DNA of 64,000 nucleotides from Rhodopirellula sp. (GCA_002689655.1 NZHC01000076.1:62001-126000); one strand, 5' to 3'; counted from the stretch's first letter, positions 43,154 through 54,708 are shown. Notes: a model not told the origin generated them from the letters alone. Numbers and translations are program-made.

Positions 43154-43532
43154 ACAGTTTGATCTCATTGAGTGTCGACACCCTGTGCGATCTTCGCAAG
43201 CAAAGCTCGGATCACAGCAGGACCAAATCGGGGTGACAGATTGGTCTCAAGGGGTGCTGCTTGTCAATTCCGCCGAGGCAAGACACCGCCCCCCTTTTGG
43301 GTGATCATTGGCCTTAGTTCGCAACTTTACCGCTGTTTGCACGTGATTTCCCCTTTAAGAAGGGGTGCTAAAATTCCATTAAATTTCGCTATTTTCCCTG
43401 CATTCGATCGCCCTTTCACAGCAGGTGACCCCGATCAACCATTCACAGCCTGAACGGCCTACCCTTTTTCCACCGCTAGCCCAACAGTGACCGCCACATC
43501 CAGCATGCCTCAGAATCTGCCTCGCGTGTCCA

Positions 43533-44513
43533 TCACATGTGTTTTTCTCGCACCCATGCTGCGGCATCGTCAAGAGTTTGCTGGACATGCCGAGGCTTGT
43601 ATCCCAACTCTTGCTCAGCTCTTGAGCTATCGTACCAGTGGTACTGAGAAGACATTTTAATGGCAGCACTATTAAAATCAGGCTCTTGATAGATACAGCC
43701 AATCAGATCTCCCAGTGCCGCAGCGATCCTGCGTTGAAATGGTCCCGCACTCATCAGAGGCGCTCGTTGACCGAATCTCTGAGCCATGCTCGCCCACAGA
43801 TGTTTGTAGGTCATATTCTCGCCAGCGAGGATAAACTGACGACCACTCGACAAATCCTTATCTACTGCCGTGATGGTCGCCGCAGCGACATCCCGTACGT
43901 CGCACACACTACAACCTCCACTGGGAGCGATTGCTTTCCATCCCTTACTCAATGCCAACATCATTCGACCGCTACTCGGCTTCCAATCCCATGGCCCTAA
44001 CATGAAACCAGGCGCAAGAATCACTGCTTGCAATCCTTGCTCGACACCTTTTTTGACAGCTTCAACGCCCGCCCTTTTGCTCAGTACATAACTGCAGGGG
44101 ATCTGCCCCCCAGCATTGCTGCATGGCGTTGACTCATCCGCAGGTTGCTCAAGTGTTCCAACTGCGAGTGTATTGACGGTTCCGACATGGATAAGTTTGC
44201 AGCCGTGCTGCAAACAGGCATCGACCATGATTTGGGTTCCCTCGCCGTTAACCCTCATTGACTCCTGCAGTCGCCTCCAGCCGAGATGAATCAAACCTGC
44301 CGCGTGTATCACAGCGTCGCACTGACGGACCACGTTTGTGATCAGTTCCCGATCAAGCAAATCACCTGTAACAAATTCCGTATCAATTCCCTCAAAGGCA
44401 ACTGAATCGCAGGGTGAACGGACCAAGGCCACAGAATCATGGCCTACTGCGTTCAACTCTCGTAAGACTGCATTTCCAAGTAACCCGGTTCCCCCGGTCA
44501 CGAAGACTCTCAT
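43533..44513 (-). CDS. NAD-dependent epimerase/dehydratase (extended SDR)
   Basis: MRVFVTGGTGLLGNAVLREL; YVLSKRAGVEAV (YxxxK). Confidence 0.88.
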   Translation of the reverse strand: MRVFVTGGTGLLGNAVLRELNAVGHDSVALVRSPCDSVAFEGIDTEFVTGDLLDRELITNVVRQCDAVIHAAGLIHLGWRRLQESMRVNGEGTQIMVDACLQHGCKLIHVGTVNTLAVGTLEQPADESTPCSNAGGQIPCSYVLSKRAGVEAVKKGVEQGLQAVILAPGFMLGPWDWKPSSGRMMLALSKGWKAIAPSGGCSVCDVRDVAAATITAVDKDLSSGRQFILAGENMTYKHLWASMAQRFGQRAPLMSAGPFQRRIAAALGDLIGCIYQEPDFNSAAIKMSSQYHWYDSSRAEQELGYKPRHVQQTLDDAAAWVREKHM

Positions 44514-45204
44514 CGATACCCTCAAGCTAAAACGTAAAATAAGCAGTAGACATAGCGTACGTCCTCGGGTGCCACAAAACCTCAATCACTACAAAATTCT
44601 GGCCTGACAAAGCCTGACCGACTCGAAAAAACATCGATTGCGCGAAGCGGACAACACCGAAATCGATTTTCACAGTAATCAACGCCAACACCGAATGAAC
44701 GTCAGGAAATAGCAAACACAAGCAACAGCAACTGGTTTCATGATGGTCAGGAGGATAATAAGAGGAAGTGCGAATATGATGTGGGTCGTCTGACTGAAAC
44801 CACGATTGCGGAATCGAAGCAGCTTTAGCAAAATGCCGTGGTAGCCCCAACCGCAACGGAAACGCCGACCAGGAAACCGCGAAAAAAGAGTTTTGCTAGC
44901 AATGGGGTAGCCCTGACGAAGATACCACTCACCGAAAAATGGTGGATCTGCTTATTCGGGATTCTGCTTTTCCAGTGAGAAACGGTTGTTTTCGGCAGCA
45001 TCCACTTAGTGATTTTTGCTGCAAAACGTTGTCGAGACTCTACTCAGCCTCTATCGGCCAACAGCACCATCCACTAGCAACTCGCCTGAACGCTACGCCT
45101 GAACATCTCACTCATAGAATCGGCAAATCAACCTTGCGCTGAACACCGCAATATCGCTAGACTCGCTCGGTGGTGGCGATTTTCGAATCCGGTGCGACGA
45201 GGAT

Positions 45205-48200
45205 GTGACCGTGACAACTGATGACTTCGTTTTGGAGCAGGGCGAACGTTCACAACGACAACAAACCGATCAACGACGCAGTGAACGAGCCCAGCGTCAC
45301 CGATTGATTGTGTTTGCTGGCCTTGCGTGTGTGTTTCTCCTGCTGTTTCTGGCTCCCAGCATGGTCAGTCACTCCTCGATTGGGCGTTCCTACTTAATCG
45401 ACTATCTGGGTGCTCAAGGACTGCAGGCTGATGTTGCCTCGGTGAGAATCGGCTGGCTCACGCCACTGCGTCTTAAAAACGTGAAGATCAATGGCAAAGC
45501 TGGTAGCCAAATTGCAATTGAGCAATTAGACCTCAGTCTCACCGTTGGTGATCTGATGTCCCTACCTGACGACTTGGGGCCGATCCATCTGCGTGGAGTT
45601 GCTGTCGCTTGTTCCATGAGTGATGGCAAGTGCAGCCTAGAAAATGATTTCGAAGCGTTCCTATATTCCGACTATTCCGACTCGCCGAAATCGCTCACTG
45701 TGGCAAATGTGCAACTACATGACGTCACGATTTCAATGACCCAATCAGCGTCGGATCAAAGTTGGACCCTGACGCAATCCAATGCGAGCATTTCTCTCAC
45801 TGAGGCATCGACGGAACTCTCTGTATCCGGGGTCTTGAGCGAACCCAACGGAGATCATGGATCACTCCAGAGTTCACTCAAATTGAAGGAAACCGAGGAT
45901 GACAAAACAGGGAATCAGTGGTCATTGAATCTCAGTTGCGAGTCACTGCCAATCTCGATTTCTGAACTGCTGCTGACTCGATTCCCAGATATGGCATTTG
46001 GTGTTCCAACGAGGATCCATGGAGATGCAACAGGGACAATTATAGCAGATGGCAACTCAAACGGTTCTGTCACTGCCAGTTTGCAGAATTTTGAGATCCG
46101 AGAACTCACTGCTTCGGAGGATGGCACACGTGTCTGGACGAATGAACGTGCCATACTGAACGGAAAGCTGATCCTTCAGGGGGAAAGACTTGTTGGCGAA
46201 GCACTCAGTGCACACACAGACTTTGCTTCCGCTACGATCGATGGTGCTTTTTCTCGAAGCTTTTCCTTGACTGGCAGCAAAGACAATCCACTTCAATGGC
46301 TAGAAGCCATTGACGGCAATGCATCTGCCGAAGTTGACATCGCAGCATTGGAACAAGCGTTACCCGGAGTTCTTCCATTGCGTTCGGGCGTGACATTGGA
46401 ATCAGGACGCGTGATTGCTCATCTGGCATCGATCCCTCATGGCAGTCGACAGCAGAAAAAACTGCACATTGATTGCGACTCCTTTAGAGCGGTGTCCCGG
46501 GGGAGAGAATTTGCAATCGATCCGATCACCCTGATCGCGACTGTGTCCAGTGATGATGGTCAACTCATGGCCGAGCAATTCGAGTGGCGAAGCGCGTTCG
46601 GCACAGCGATTGGAAACGGAAATCTTGAATCAGGCAGTGCTGACTTCAATGTGGATTTTGGGCAACTAACCAACATGTTGCTGCCAATCTTCAAAATGAC
46701 TGAAACACGATTCGCTGGGAATGCTCGCGGTAACGTCCAGTGGACAAGTGGTGATCGAGACATTTGGCGTTTGACGGGCAACGGTCAAACAACGAATCTG
46801 CTCATCCAACTTCCTGGTGGTCGCGATATCCAGCGAAACGCTATGCGAGCATCAATTGCCGCCGAGGGGCGATGGTATAAAAACACGCTTCGGGAACTTA
46901 CCCGAGCCAACCTGATCATCAACAGTCTTGGCTTGGATCTCAACGCAACTCTAACTGAGCCCATCAATCATCTGTCTCCGGATTCCCAGCTTCCATTCAC
47001 TCTGAAGGGGGAAGGACGCTTGGATACCATGGAAGGAATTTTGGATCCATGGATTCCTGTCGATGTCGATCAGCTCGCGGGAAATTTTTCGACTGAGGCC
47101 AAAGCACTCGTTAGTTTAAATCAGGTCATGATTACCAATACTGCCCTGGAACTTACCAGACCCAGCTTCAACTACAAACAACGCCAATTCCAACAACCCC
47201 TGATAAAGATTCAATTTGACGGCAACTACAACTGGCCTGCCAATTCCATCAGCGCCCGATCTATTACGATCGCAAGTGATGCTTTCTCACTCGCTGGTCA
47301 AGGTACCATGCGCACTAATGACATCAACATGGAACTCAAGTACCGTGCAAACTTGGATCGCATACAGGGTTATCCTGATCAACAGCTTGGAGCAAGCGAT
47401 ACAATTCAGACTGTTACTTATCAGGCGAGCGCAGTTCCACCATCTGATGCGTGGATGGTGTTGGGAGACTGTGAGGGAGAAATATCATTACGATCAATCG
47501 AAAATGATCTATTCATTGAAGTGAGTTCCGTGGGACAAAACATTGCATGCCTTCAACCGGCAACACAGCATGCATCAGTGCAAACCGTGGGACCATGGCG
47601 TCAACAAGATGCCCCGCAACAACCAAAAGCAACCGTCGTCTGGTCCGAACCCAATCTGACACTGGAAGCTCGTCTGCGGCATCGGCCTGATTCAGACACC
47701 ATTACCGCTGAACAGGTACAAATTGCTGGAGATTGGTTTGCAGCTAATCTGTCTGGTCAAGCGCGATGGACAAACGGTTTGAGCGAGATGGATTTGACGG
47801 GAGCTTCACGACTGAAAATGAACGAGGTTGCCCAGCATTTTTCGAAGATGGCAGATATCGACATTCGAGCGACAGGTATTCATGAGGCGGCTCTAAATCT
47901 GCGGGCTGCTATCATCGATGGTGGCGATGTTGAGTTTACCCTTGCAACCGACTTGGGTTGGGAATCTGGCCACATTGCGGGCATGAACATCGGCCAAGCT
48001 TTGGTACCCCTAAAACTGACAGAAACAAGCCTCAAAGTCGAACAAGCCGAAATCCCTGTCAATCGGGGCAATCTGGCGTTCGCGGGTCAGTTGCATTATC
48101 GACCGGGCCCCGTCTGGATACATCTTGAACCGGGAACTACCGCCAGCGCGATTCAGTTAACGCCCGAGATGACAGATCGATGGCTCAAATACGTTGCCCC

Positions 48201-48822
48201 TCTGGTAGCGAATACCACCAGGATCCAAGGTACTTTGGGTGCCAAAATTGATGAAGCAACAATTGTCTTCGATCAACCTCAGCAAACGCAAGTCATCGGC
48301 AGGATCAACATCAGCGAAGCGGAAATGACTGCAGGTCCGCTGGCATCACAGATCATCCAGGGTATTGGGAATCTTACATCGCTAACTCATGGTCTTAGTC
48401 CTCAACTTAGTCCTCAACCCGGACCTCAACGAGGCCCTCCACCGAAAATCACCAAACTTGTCACCCTGCCACCTCAAACGGTCGACTTTTCAGTTCGTCA
48501 GGGTATCGTTAGCCATCAGCGACTCTATCTGCAACTGGATCGAGCGCAAGTCATCACCAGTGGGCGTGTCACATTGGATGGAGGCTTGAATATGATTGCC
48601 CAAATACCATTGGACACTCGTTGGCTAGGGCGGGATCTTCAAGCTCTGGCGGGTCAAGTGGTTACCCTGCCCATCGATGGTTCAATCTCGCATCCGAGCC
48701 TTGATTCGAGCAGTTTCCGTCAAATTGCCACGCAGCTTGGGACTCAGGCGGTACAAAACACGGCCGAGAATTATTTGCAGCAGCAATTAAATAAAGGTCT
48801 CGACAAAATCTTTCGGTGGTAA
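45205..48822 (+). CDS. AsmA/TamB-like large membrane-anchored protein (1205 aa)
   Basis: N-terminal TM then LGAQGLQADVASVRIGWLTPLRLKNVKING; long beta-rich repeats; C-terminal IPLDTRWLGRDLQALAGQVVTLPIDGSISHPSLD. Confidence 0.65.
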   Translation: MTVTTDDFVLEQGERSQRQQTDQRRSERAQRHRLIVFAGLACVFLLLFLAPSMVSHSSIGRSYLIDYLGAQGLQADVASVRIGWLTPLRLKNVKINGKAGSQIAIEQLDLSLTVGDLMSLPDDLGPIHLRGVAVACSMSDGKCSLENDFEAFLYSDYSDSPKSLTVANVQLHDVTISMTQSASDQSWTLTQSNASISLTEASTELSVSGVLSEPNGDHGSLQSSLKLKETEDDKTGNQWSLNLSCESLPISISELLLTRFPDMAFGVPTRIHGDATGTIIADGNSNGSVTASLQNFEIRELTASEDGTRVWTNERAILNGKLILQGERLVGEALSAHTDFASATIDGAFSRSFSLTGSKDNPLQWLEAIDGNASAEVDIAALEQALPGVLPLRSGVTLESGRVIAHLASIPHGSRQQKKLHIDCDSFRAVSRGREFAIDPITLIATVSSDDGQLMAEQFEWRSAFGTAIGNGNLESGSADFNVDFGQLTNMLLPIFKMTETRFAGNARGNVQWTSGDRDIWRLTGNGQTTNLLIQLPGGRDIQRNAMRASIAAEGRWYKNTLRELTRANLIINSLGLDLNATLTEPINHLSPDSQLPFTLKGEGRLDTMEGILDPWIPVDVDQLAGNFSTEAKALVSLNQVMITNTALELTRPSFNYKQRQFQQPLIKIQFDGNYNWPANSISARSITIASDAFSLAGQGTMRTNDINMELKYRANLDRIQGYPDQQLGASDTIQTVTYQASAVPPSDAWMVLGDCEGEISLRSIENDLFIEVSSVGQNIACLQPATQHASVQTVGPWRQQDAPQQPKATVVWSEPNLTLEARLRHRPDSDTITAEQVQIAGDWFAANLSGQARWTNGLSEMDLTGASRLKMNEVAQHFSKMADIDIRATGIHEAALNLRAAIIDGGDVEFTLATDLGWESGHIAGMNIGQALVPLKLTETSLKVEQAEIPVNRGNLAFAGQLHYRPGPVWIHLEPGTTASAIQLTPEMTDRWLKYVAPLVANTTRIQGTLGAKIDEATIVFDQPQQTQVIGRINISEAEMTAGPLASQIIQGIGNLTSLTHGLSPQLSPQPGPQRGPPPKITKLVTLPPQTVDFSVRQGIVSHQRLYLQLDRAQVITSGRVTLDGGLNMIAQIPLDTRWLGRDLQALAGQVVTLPIDGSISHPSLDSSSFRQIATQLGTQAVQNTAENYLQQQLNKGLDKIFRW

Positions 48823-48861
48823 GAAACCAAAAGTCCCTCCGACGGGACACCTCCGTCAAAA

Positions 48862-49863
48862 TCACATTTGCATTTCGCAAATTTTCAATGCATCGACCGC
48901 AGTCTGCGCATCAAGAGTAGGTGATATTTCACCATCATCAACACACCGTGCCGCGGCATCAATTTCAGCAACAAAGGAGTTGACCGGATCTCCATCTCCC
49001 AGCTCTGGTCTCTCAAGACTACCATCACGCTTCATGACAGTGACTGGCAACAGTGTGGTTGATCCATCAGCGTACGCGGCAAACTCGAAACGCACCGTTG
49101 CATTCTCAAAACTGACTTCATAGCCATGCGTAAAACTTCTCGCTGGTGAATCAATCACTCCACCACCACAAGCGACCGCCACATCTTGCTGTTCGAATTC
49201 GAAAACTGTTTCATAGAACATAGGAACACCATCTTTCTTGCGGCTAACACTGTGGGCTGCTGATGGCATTCCAAACAGCAACCGAATCAGGTGAGCATCA
49301 TGGACGTGCAAATCCACTAATGGGCCACCAATACTGGACGGATCGTAAAAATCTGGAATCCAATCCGGAGGGCCAATCGTCCGCATGAACCGACCTGCTA
49401 CAGGCTTGCCCCAACGCCCGTCCTGAGCAGCATCGACCAATACCTTGAACTCTGGCATCAACGGAAGAATATGGGCAACCATCAATTGCCCGGTCCCGGC
49501 CGCCTTGGCGAGTGCTTCCGCAGTTTGAGCATCCAGAGCGAGAGGCTTTTCGCACAGCACACGTTTTCCGGCAGCTAAGCATTTCTCGATGGCTTCCGGA
49601 TGTAGCTTGGGAGGCAGACAGATATCGATCAGATCAAGGGTTTCGTCCTCGAGCATGGTCTCGAGTGACTCATAGACATTCATTCCGGAGATATCAATTT
49701 GTTCGCCTGGTGGGCCAAAATTGCCCTTCACACCACGCCAGTCCCCCGACCTCTTACCAGGATCCCGGCTGGAAAATGCTGCCATCTCGGCAATTTCGCT
49801 TCGCTGATACGCGAGATAATGAATCCAGCTCATGAACCCAACGCCGACAATTCCAGCCCGCAT
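48862..49863 (-). CDS. Gfo/Idh/MocA family oxidoreductase
   Basis: AGIVGVGFMSWIHYLAY; VLCEKPLALDAQTAEAL. Confidence 0.9.
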   Translation of the reverse strand: MRAGIVGVGFMSWIHYLAYQRSEIAEMAAFSSRDPGKRSGDWRGVKGNFGPPGEQIDISGMNVYESLETMLEDETLDLIDICLPPKLHPEAIEKCLAAGKRVLCEKPLALDAQTAEALAKAAGTGQLMVAHILPLMPEFKVLVDAAQDGRWGKPVAGRFMRTIGPPDWIPDFYDPSSIGGPLVDLHVHDAHLIRLLFGMPSAAHSVSRKKDGVPMFYETVFEFEQQDVAVACGGGVIDSPARSFTHGYEVSFENATVRFEFAAYADGSTTLLPVTVMKRDGSLERPELGDGDPVNSFVAEIDAAARCVDDGEISPTLDAQTAVDALKICEMQM

Positions 49864-49981
49864 GCCGATTCTCCAGTTTTTATTCTCTAACAAGTACTTT
49901 GAACTACAGGGGCTATGATCGTCGATCCTGTGCCGCTAAGAAAGATGGTGTCGGAACAAAACCCTTCTCGTTGATACTGCT

Positions 49982-51283
49982 ATGAATTCAGAAAAATCCC
50001 GCCCCGTATTCGCCGTCGTGTGCTGTGCAACCCTGCTGATGATCACCACAGTCGCTCAGGCCGATGACTGGTCAGGTTGGCGTGGCCCAGAAGGCAACAA
50101 CCATGCTCCGGATGATACTGATGTTCCTCTACGCTGGAATATCGAGTCCGAAACCAACATCATCTGGAAAACTGCCATTCCTGGACGTGGTCATTCATCG
50201 CCAGTCGTCGTCAAAGATTCAATTTTTCTCACCACAGCAGAAACGGATAACCAAACCCAATCACTACTGAAATTTGACCGTGAAAGCGGCCGAATGATGG
50301 ACCAATGGGTACTGCATCGAGGCACATTGCCACGGCGAATCCACCCCAACAACTCGTACGCCTCACCGACACCCGTCTTTGATGGAGAAAACCTTTTCGT
50401 TGTATTTCACACCGATGATGCAATCTGGTTGACAGCAGTGACAACAAGTGGACAGAAAGTCTGGACCCTCCGAGTCTGCGACTTCAAACCGGGTGCTTTC
50501 CAGTTTGGCTACGGTGCGAGCCCCTTGATCGAAGACGACCTGGTGATTGTCGCTGCTGAATACGATGGTGCTGCAAGTGGAATTTACGCGTTCAGTCGCC
50601 GAACGGGAAAACAGGTGTGGATGCAACCACGACCCGAAAACCTGAATTTTTCATCACCCATCATCGCAACGATAACCGGTCAAAGACAACTTTTACTCGC
50701 CGGTGCCAACACGATTATCTCTTACGATCCTCAAACCGGCCAAAAACGCTGGTCGATTGACGCTGGTACAGAAGCCATGTGTGGTACTGTTGCGTGGGAC
50801 GGTCGACGAGTACTTTTCAGTGGCGGAAATCCCGTTGCTGGCACCTGGTGTGTCAGCGGTGATGGCTCCCAAAAACTACTTTGGCAGAACCCTGTGATGT
50901 GCTATGAGCAGTCACTGCTGACTATCAAAAACTATGCCTTTGCGATCGCTGACAATGGCGTGGCCTATTGTTGGCGCACTCAAGATGGCGTTGAAATGTG
51001 GAAGAAGCGACTCTTCGCTGGCCGCATCAGTGCCTCACCTCTACTAGTAGATCAGCGTATCTACATCGCAGCTCAGGATGGCACGGTCTATGTCATTTCC
51101 GCGATCCCCGACCGTTTTGACTTGCTCGCAGAAAACAACACGGGTGATTCAATCTTCGCCAGCCCGGTCGCAGTCGATGACCGGCTTTACATCAGGTATG
51201 CCAAGGGACAAGGGCAAGCTCGTAAGGAGTATCTAGTAGCAGCCGGTGAGGTCACGGTTGAGAAAAAACGTGGCCAGCGGTGA
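49982..51283 (+). CDS. PQQ-like beta-propeller repeat protein, secreted
   Basis: WSGWRGPEGNNHAPDDTDVPLRWNIESETNIIWKTAIPGRGHSSPV; paralogous to 26480..27742. Confidence 0.9.
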   Translation: MNSEKSRPVFAVVCCATLLMITTVAQADDWSGWRGPEGNNHAPDDTDVPLRWNIESETNIIWKTAIPGRGHSSPVVVKDSIFLTTAETDNQTQSLLKFDRESGRMMDQWVLHRGTLPRRIHPNNSYASPTPVFDGENLFVVFHTDDAIWLTAVTTSGQKVWTLRVCDFKPGAFQFGYGASPLIEDDLVIVAAEYDGAASGIYAFSRRTGKQVWMQPRPENLNFSSPIIATITGQRQLLLAGANTIISYDPQTGQKRWSIDAGTEAMCGTVAWDGRRVLFSGGNPVAGTWCVSGDGSQKLLWQNPVMCYEQSLLTIKNYAFAIADNGVAYCWRTQDGVEMWKKRLFAGRISASPLLVDQRIYIAAQDGTVYVISAIPDRFDLLAENNTGDSIFASPVAVDDRLYIRYAKGQGQARKEYLVAAGEVTVEKKRGQR

Positions 51284-51655
51284 TCGCCAAACGGTCACTG
51301 ACTAACACAAATCGATAGTGGAATCCGCTTCAGCTTAGATTTTCGACCCAATCTGTCCTGAAAAAATTGGCAGTAAACCTTCTGATCAACGGGGCTGCAT
51401 GCCATTCGTGCGCGATTCACTCAGTTCGTTCCGGGACAATTCGTCGCAGCCATTTTACCAGCCTAAATATGCCCCAAAATGGCATCACCAGCATCGCATG
51501 AAAATATGTCAATCAACGACTGATGCCTCCATCGTTTCGTAAGACTGGACTATCCTGTCAGGCACATATTCAATGAGGAAGAGGACAAAGTGAGAATCAC
51601 CACCTTCGTTCTTGAATCCAACTTTTTTTCTATTTTGCTAAGAGAATTGCCATCA

Positions 51656-53431
51656 ATGCTCCGATTTCTCGCCCTTCTTGTGCTATCAACGCTAACGATC
51701 AGATCCGTTTTCAGTTTAGAAGATGATCCAAAAGCGCTCGAAACACGGAAAACTCCAACAAGCAAATCGTTAGCGGAAAGCGACACCGTTGAACCGTCCG
51801 GCAAGATCGCTGTCGATCTTGATAAAGACGATGCCGATGATCCGATGCGTCGCATGCAGCGGATTGCAACCGAAGACCAAATGGCATCATGGGGCCATTG
51901 GGGCCACCGGCCAAACAAATACATGACGTGGGATCAGCACAGCAATCGGCTGATACCTGTTTATACATTTGGAATCATGTTGGATGAACTTCGGGCCGAA
52001 GGGAGTGCCTACGCTGATCCGGAACGGCTCAAGAAAATATACGGCAAAGTACCCAAGGGGACGCTGAATCCGTCGGCTCTCTATTTCGACCAAACAGATA
52101 TCTACCGGCTCCAACGGGCAGCGATCGATGCCGGATACACCAACATCATCCTGATGGTGTTCGACGGCATGGACTGGCAAACAACCCGTGCTACAAGTCT
52201 TTACAAACAAAACCGTTATAAAAATGGTCGCGGCACCGGTCTCTCTTTTCTAGATGACCGACGGGTAGAGACAGATTATGGCTTGATCTGCACTAGTCCA
52301 AAATCGGACATCCTGAAGTTTGACACCAACGCTCAAACTGTGTTGGATTGGGCTGGAGAACCCACCGGCGGATATGACGCGAACCGTGGTGGAGAAGCAC
52401 CCTGGTTGGAACAAAGCAAAAGGAACTACCTGCTAGGTGAAGATCGAGAGCAACCGCATACAGTGACTGACTCTGCGGCCTCCGCTACCAGCATGATGTC
52501 CGGTTACAAAACCTACAATGCAGCCATCAATGTTCTGGTAGATGGTAGCCAAGTCGTACCGCTCGGGCGTTCACTTCAGGCTGAAGATGGATTCAAGGTG
52601 GGTGTGGTGACGAGCGTACCTGTCACGCACGCAACACCTGCTTGTGCCTACGCCAATAATGTGACACGAAAAGACTATCAGGATATTGGCCGCGACTTGA
52701 TTGGCTTACCTTCAGCTGCGCATCGAAACACGCCGCTGCAGGGAGTGGATGTTCTGCTGGGCGGAGGATGGGGTGAAAAAAAAGAAGCGGATACAGCTCA
52801 AGGTGATAATTTTGTGCCGGGCAATCCGTATTTGCATGAAGAAGATATTCGGCGGGTGAACATTAAAAACGGTGGCAAATATATCGTCGCTCAACGCACT
52901 CCAGGAAAGGCTGGAAAGCCGCTTCTCATGGCCTCTGCCATGAAAGCCATCGACGAAGATCAAAGACTGCTCGGATTCTTCGGAACCAAAGGCGGCCACC
53001 TGCCATTCCAAACTGCAGATGGAAAATACAACCCCACAATCGACAACAAAGAAGCCAAGGAAGAATACACGCCCGCCGACATCACGGAAAATCCAACACT
53101 CGCCGAAATGACAAGAGCTGCTCTCCTGGTTCTGGAACAGGCGGTCGACGGCTTCTGGTTACTCGTCGAAGCTGGAGATGTTGACTGGGCAAATCACGCC
53201 AATAACGCTGATAACGCAATCGGCTCCGTGCTTAGCGGGGATGAAGCTTTTCGAGTCGTGATGGGCTGGGTCGATGAAAACGATGCATGGCCTTATACAG
53301 CCGTGATTGTGACTGCTGACCACGGACACTATCTGGTCATTGACGATGCAGACCGTTTTGTCGAAGCAGGGAAACAGGTCGAGACCGGCCAAAAGCAGGA
53401 AAATCCCGTGTCAGACACTTCTGTTCCGTAG
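51656..53431 (+). CDS. alkaline phosphatase family protein
   Basis: ILMVFDGMDWQTTRA, VTDSAASATSMMSGYKTYN, EAGDVDWANHANN. Confidence 0.88.
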   Translation: MLRFLALLVLSTLTIRSVFSLEDDPKALETRKTPTSKSLAESDTVEPSGKIAVDLDKDDADDPMRRMQRIATEDQMASWGHWGHRPNKYMTWDQHSNRLIPVYTFGIMLDELRAEGSAYADPERLKKIYGKVPKGTLNPSALYFDQTDIYRLQRAAIDAGYTNIILMVFDGMDWQTTRATSLYKQNRYKNGRGTGLSFLDDRRVETDYGLICTSPKSDILKFDTNAQTVLDWAGEPTGGYDANRGGEAPWLEQSKRNYLLGEDREQPHTVTDSAASATSMMSGYKTYNAAINVLVDGSQVVPLGRSLQAEDGFKVGVVTSVPVTHATPACAYANNVTRKDYQDIGRDLIGLPSAAHRNTPLQGVDVLLGGGWGEKKEADTAQGDNFVPGNPYLHEEDIRRVNIKNGGKYIVAQRTPGKAGKPLLMASAMKAIDEDQRLLGFFGTKGGHLPFQTADGKYNPTIDNKEAKEEYTPADITENPTLAEMTRAALLVLEQAVDGFWLLVEAGDVDWANHANNADNAIGSVLSGDEAFRVVMGWVDENDAWPYTAVIVTADHGHYLVIDDADRFVEAGKQVETGQKQENPVSDTSVP

Positions 53432-53858
53432 GGCTTGTTGGCCGTTTGACACCATTCCACAGAATACTCACTGTTAATCAAAACAAAGAAGCGTTTCGGC
53501 TCCGCGGGGATTCAGATCAGGATCACCGGGAACTCAAAGGCATTGCGGCAGCGGAATCGACTTTGATTCTCATTGCACCGTGATTCACGCAAACACGAGC
53601 AAAATATTAGAGCATCAGGAGTCAGGGCATTGAAACCTGTTCAACTGACGCGGAGAGGGGTAGAATACCGCGCAGTCGTTCACCGGCGTTCGAGTTGCAA
53701 CCAAGTTGATGGGCGGGCAGGCTATTGGACTCGGCTCATCGCAATCAACCCGATCGCCGGTGTGTGACACCAATACCCCGCTAGTACCATGCCCCGGAAA
53801 AACGAACCGGAACCACTACTTGTAGTTTGGTTCCACTTTTTCCTACCAACAGGTTTGG

Positions 53859-54695
53859 TTGTTTGCTGCCCCTGGTCACACCGTGAATCTGCCGGATCCC
53901 CGAGCAACCGATACCGCCATTGATATCCATCTTGTCGACGGCACAGGTGATATTGATGGCACCGATCAAGGTTCAAAACTTGAGCGGTGTCAAGAAATTA
54001 TCAGCTATCGTTTTCAAGATGAATCACTTCTTTTGTCTGCTCTGACACACGCTTCAGGTGCGTCTCATCGGCTTGCAAGCAACGAGAGACTCGAATTCCT
54101 CGGAGATGCGGTACTCGGATTAACTGTTTGCCAATGGCTGTACGAGGATTATCCCGAGTACAACGAAGGAGATCTGACCAAGATCAAGTCTGCTGTTGTC
54201 AGCCGCCGCTCCTGCGGTAAGGCGGCCTGCTCATTGGGGCTCGACCGATGTCTGATCGTTGGCCGTGGCGTCACTCGCAATCGCAGCTTCCCAAGGTCGT
54301 TGGTCAGTGACGTTTTTGAGTCAGTAGTCGCAGCCTTGTACTTGGATGGTGGCAGTGAAATTGTCAAGACGCGACTAAAAGAATGGTTGGCTGATGAAGT
54401 TCACACTGCAGTCGAAAATCAGGGTGCCAGCAACTATAAATCATCACTACAACAATACGCACAACGCGAACTATCCAATACGCCGATCTATCGACTGGTG
54501 CGTGAATCAGGCCCAGATCACCGAAAGTCATTCCTGATCTCGGCTGTTATCGCTGATCGCGAATTCACAGCCGCCTGGGGTAACAATAAAAAGGATGCGG
54601 AACAGAGAGCAGCATCAAATGCGCTTGCCGAACTGCACAGCCAACCGCTGCCCTTCCCAAGTGACGTACGCGAGAACGAATCTCCCAACGAATAA
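53859..54695 (+). CDS. rnc: ribonuclease III (start uncertain: TTG 53859 or GTG 53883)
   Basis: NERLEFLGDAVLGLTVCQWLY; C-terminal dsRBD. Confidence 0.93.
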   Translation: MFAAPGHTVNLPDPRATDTAIDIHLVDGTGDIDGTDQGSKLERCQEIISYRFQDESLLLSALTHASGASHRLASNERLEFLGDAVLGLTVCQWLYEDYPEYNEGDLTKIKSAVVSRRSCGKAACSLGLDRCLIVGRGVTRNRSFPRSLVSDVFESVVAALYLDGGSEIVKTRLKEWLADEVHTAVENQGASNYKSSLQQYAQRELSNTPIYRLVRESGPDHRKSFLISAVIADREFTAAWGNNKKDAEQRAASNALAELHSQPLPFPSDVRENESPNE

Positions 54696-54708
54696 CCACA
54701 TGCGTTAA

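Noticed and set aside
43350-43365. Terminator hairpin cccctt-taag-aagggg
   Set aside because: Short stem without an adjacent T-run on either strand in the right place.
43169-43532. Small ORFs between rpe and the SDR gene
   Set aside because: No recognisable product and overlapping frames on both strands; treated as intergenic.
44586-45204. Possible gene or RNA in 600-bp intergenic region
   Set aside because: Only small overlapping ORFs without motif support; left unannotated.
48833-48848. Terminator gtccc...gggac after the AsmA-like gene
   Set aside because: Only a 5-bp stem and no T-tract.
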